A stretch of 64,000 nt of DNA from JAGPCH01 sp039810605 (GTDB lineage: Bacteria > Bacteroidota > Ignavibacteria > Tepidaquicellales > Tepidaquicellaceae), in NCBI GenBank assembly GCA_039810605.1, contig JBDHXH010000007.1, positions 1 to 64,000 of the forward strand. Direction: 5' to 3'. The first letter of the stretch is position 1. The number at the start of each line of letters is the position of its first letter. Under the pieces are notes generated by a model. It worked only from the letters and a program-made list of their open reading frames with translations. It was not told the origin of the DNA and ran no database searches. This document shows positions 61,981-64,000 of the stretch, piece after piece. Both the position numbers and the translations under genes were made by a program.

Positions 61981-63294
61981 CTACCCTATTTTCAAATCAC
62001 TGTACAACTCATATTTTGAAGTCAGATTTTTTACTTCTTCGCGGACTTCATTCTTTACATTCTCATCCTTTGAATTTGTAACAATTCTGTCTATCAGGGA
62101 AGCGATCGTTTCCATTTCAATTTCCTTCATACCTCTTGTTGTAAGGGCAGGAGTTCCAATGCGGATACCGCTTGTGATGAGCGGACTCTTGTCGTCGAAA
62201 GGAACTGCATTTTTGTTGCAGGTAATTCCTACTTCATCGAGGACTTCCTGCGCCGCTTTGCCGGAAATGTTTTTGTTTCTCAAATCAACAAGCATCAGAT
62301 GATTGTCTGTGCCTCCTGATATTACTTTATAGTCCATCGAGATCAATTTCTTCGCAAAGGCCTGCGCATTTTTTATTACCTGCTTTGCATAGTCTTCAAA
62401 ATCGTTTTCCAGAGCTTCCTTGAATGCAACTGCCTTTGCGGCGATTACGTGCATCAGTGGTCCGCCTTGTATTCCGGGCATTACCATCGAATCAATAAGC
62501 TCGCTCATCATTTTTGTCCTGCCGGATTTCGGAGCCTTGATGCCGAAAGGATTTTCAAAATCTTTTCCGATCAGTATCATCCCGCCTCTCGGACCTCTCA
62601 AAGTCTTGTGAGTCGTGGTTGTAACAACATGACAATGAGGTATCGGATCATCAAGCAGCTTCTTTGCTATGAGACCTGCGGGATGTGCAATGTCCGCAAG
62701 AAGGAATGCGTTTACCTTGTCTGCAATATCTCTGAATTTTTTGTAATTAATGTTGCGTGAATATGCGCTTGCTCCGACAGTAATCATTTTAGGTTTCTCT
62801 TTCATCACTACACTTTCAATCATGTCATAATCGAGCATTTCTGTTTCGGGATTGATTCCGTATTGCGTAAAATTGTATAACTGACCGGAAAAATTAACAG
62901 GTGAGCCATGCGTGAGATGACCTCCATGTGAAAGATCCATTCCCATAACTTTATCACCCGGCTTTACAAGAGTGAAATAAACTGCCATGTTTGCCTGGCT
63001 CCCCGAATGCGGCTGAACATTGGCATATTCTGCTCCGAACAACTTTTTTGCCCTGTCTCTTGCAAGATCTTCTGCAACGTCAACGTATTCGCAACCTCCG
63101 TAATATCTTTTTCCCGGATAGCCCTCCGCATATTTATTTGTCAGTACAGAACCAAGCGCCTGTATTACTGCGTAAGAAACAAAATTTTCCGAAGCAATCA
63201 GCTCAAGCTTATCAGCCTGCCTGTGTGTCTCATTCTTGATTGCATCGAAAATTTCCTTGTCATATTCTCCGAGGTTATGTTTTAAATTATTCAT
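61981..63294 (-). CDS. glyA: Serine hydroxymethyltransferase
   Basis: A 437-residue PLP enzyme converting serine and tetrahydrofolate to glycine and methylene-THF. Motifs: LELIASENFVSYAVIQALGS, YAEGYPGKRYYGGCEYVD, HGGHLTHGS and the PLP-lysine block VVTTTTHKTLRGPRGG. Length and start (MNNLKHNLGEYDKEIFDAIK) are typical. It is the first gene of the minus-strand operon with tatC; the 102 bp upstream are AT-rich with no identified element. Confidence 0.96.
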   Translation of the reverse strand: MNNLKHNLGEYDKEIFDAIKNETHRQADKLELIASENFVSYAVIQALGSVLTNKYAEGYPGKRYYGGCEYVDVAEDLARDRAKKLFGAEYANVQPHSGSQANMAVYFTLVKPGDKVMGMDLSHGGHLTHGSPVNFSGQLYNFTQYGINPETEMLDYDMIESVVMKEKPKMITVGASAYSRNINYKKFRDIADKVNAFLLADIAHPAGLIAKKLLDDPIPHCHVVTTTTHKTLRGPRGGMILIGKDFENPFGIKAPKSGRTKMMSELIDSMVMPGIQGGPLMHVIAAKAVAFKEALENDFEDYAKQVIKNAQAFAKKLISMDYKVISGGTDNHLMLVDLRNKNISGKAAQEVLDEVGITCNKNAVPFDDKSPLITSGIRIGTPALTTRGMKEIEMETIASLIDRIVTNSKDENVKNEVREEVKNLTSKYELYSDLKIG

Positions 63295-63396
63295 GCTGCA
63301 AAAATTAGATTAATACAAAATTTGATTATGATTTGAAATGATTTTGAAAATTCAAGACGGTTCCTAATTCTGAATGTGTTAGTCATTAAACTTCAA

Positions 63397-64000
63397 TTAT
63401 TGGTCCTCTTCACGCGGACGGAGGAACCAAAGTTCACCGAAGTTAACGGCTGCGGAGATGTTAAAGAATTCATCTTTGATCAATCCGTTTTCGGTCTTTC
63501 CTCTCTGTGAATAATTGAAGCCTAAGTCAATTGAATTGTATTTACTGATCGGGATATTCAGTCCTGCCCTGATTCCGAATTGATTAATGTCCTGCCCATT
63601 AACTCTGTAAAAAAGCTTTTCATAAAATCCGCCGAATCTGTATGTGAGTTGCTGCCAGACAGAGTTGTTATCGGGATTCGGTAAAATTTCTATGCCAAGA
63701 CCGGTGCGAATTGAATTCTGAAAATTAGGGGGAGTTATTCCAAACTCCGTATACTTGCTCCAGTTCTGAATTATTGCATCGGCACTGATCAGATATCGCT
63801 TCCCGAAAATATTTGAAATGCCAAATCCATATAATTCAGGAACGCCCATTTCTCCATCTTTCAATCTTGTTGTATCTGTACCGATTGAAGAGCCGATGAT
63901 TGCGTCTTCAGTTGCGGAGAGATTGAATCCGGACTGATAAACAAAACCTATTGAAGCATTGTGGAGCCGTATGCTTTTCATGAGTCTTCCAAGGTCAATG
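63397..64000 (-). CDS. Outer-membrane beta-barrel protein, C-terminal part
   Basis: The frame is open to the end of the window, so the gene starts beyond base 64000; the visible ~200 residues are the C-terminus. It reads as successive barrel strands: IGFVYQSGFNLSATEDAIIG, PELYGFGISNIFGKRYLISA, GIRAGLNIPISKYNSIDLG and EFFNISAAVNFGELWFLRP. The pattern resembles FadL/TodX-like transport proteins or the uncharacterised outer-membrane proteins common in Bacteroidota, but assignment is tentative. Met at 63981 is internal, since IDLGRL continues in frame upstream of it. Confidence 0.65.
   Translation of the reverse strand, partial: IDLGRLMKSIRLHNASIGFVYQSGFNLSATEDAIIGSSIGTDTTRLKDGEMGVPELYGFGISNIFGKRYLISADAIIQNWSKYTEFGITPPNFQNSIRTGLGIEILPNPDNNSVWQQLTYRFGGFYEKLFYRVNGQDINQFGIRAGLNIPISKYNSIDLGFNYSQRGKTENGLIKDEFFNISAAVNFGELWFLRPREEDQ

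Noticed and set aside
1..64000. A defence island, prophage or integrative element
   Set aside because: No integrase, phage structural genes, toxin-antitoxin pairs, restriction systems or cas genes were seen; the content is housekeeping and envelope related.

Overview
The window looks like a chromosomal stretch from a member of the Bacteroidota/Chlorobi/Ignavibacteriota side of the FCB group, most likely an Ignavibacteria-type organism; this is an inference. Support comes from type IX secretion C-terminal sorting domains containing NFPNPFNPST on three secreted proteins, several families typical of these phyla (DUF6029, DUF5916, Omp28-like, an LptD homologue with an OstA N-terminus), a moderately AT-rich sequence, frequent TTG start codons and weak Shine-Dalgarno sequences. 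There are no rRNA genes, CRISPR arrays, integrases or intact insertion sequences. The content is mostly housekeeping and cell-envelope genes.

Layout. 1-3.8 kb: the 3' end of an asparagine synthetase, a 118-bp MITE-like element, lemA, and a sugar-nucleotidyltransferase/phosphohexomutase fusion. 3.8-9.3 kb: an EIIA-Ntr-like PTS protein, a DinB-family protein, a PHP phosphoesterase, a three-gene membrane module (DUF2752, unknown, DUF2085) and a family 5 solute-binding lipoprotein. 9.5-18.8 kb: three tandem subtilisin-like secreted proteases with different C-terminal tails, then lptD and dapF, closed by a strong terminator. 18.8-27 kb: an outer-membrane protein, lpdA, arfB, a SIMPL protein, and aceF/aceE on the other strand, so all three pyruvate dehydrogenase components lie within about 7 kb. 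27.2-39.7 kb: a long same-strand run with glutamate dehydrogenase, bamD, an acyl-CoA thioesterase, cytochrome c maturation genes ccmA, ccmB, ccmC and a tiny ccmD interrupted by a GNAT gene, nuoH, a TlpA-like thioredoxin, a DUF6029 outer-membrane protein, an Omp28-like CxxC lipoprotein, a run of 25 tandem heptamers, and a helix-hairpin-helix/beta-barrel protein. 39.7-45.7 kb (minus strand): DUF5916, a small secreted protein, menA, an O-methyltransferase, a YmdB-type phosphodiesterase and a YkvA protein. 46-54.3 kb: a DUF2130 coiled-coil protein, a methyltransferase, a nitrilase-family enzyme, a secreted M1 peptidase, an alpha/beta hydrolase, an M42 peptidase and rpiA. 54.3-64 kb: a probable small pseudogene, sodC, a cold-shock gene with a recognisable promoter and long leader, DUF488, tRNA-Ser(CGA) abutting nuoM, osmC-like and LOG-family genes, a second DinB, a polyprenyl synthase, tatC, glyA and a partial outer-membrane protein.

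How the genes fit together. Several point to a respiring Gram-negative cell with an active periplasm: complex I subunits (nuoH, nuoM, at separate loci), menaquinone synthesis (menA, polyprenyl diphosphate synthase), cytochrome c maturation, the Tat translocase, periplasmic thiol-redox proteins, outer-membrane biogenesis (bamD, lptD) and T9SS cargo. I did not find a clear-cut new defence or mobile system. The most interesting items are the Ccm/thioredoxin/DUF6029/Omp28 run, the protease triplication with swapped C-terminal tails, the HhH-beta-barrel protein, the heptamer array, the MITE-like element and the unexplained membrane-protein trio.
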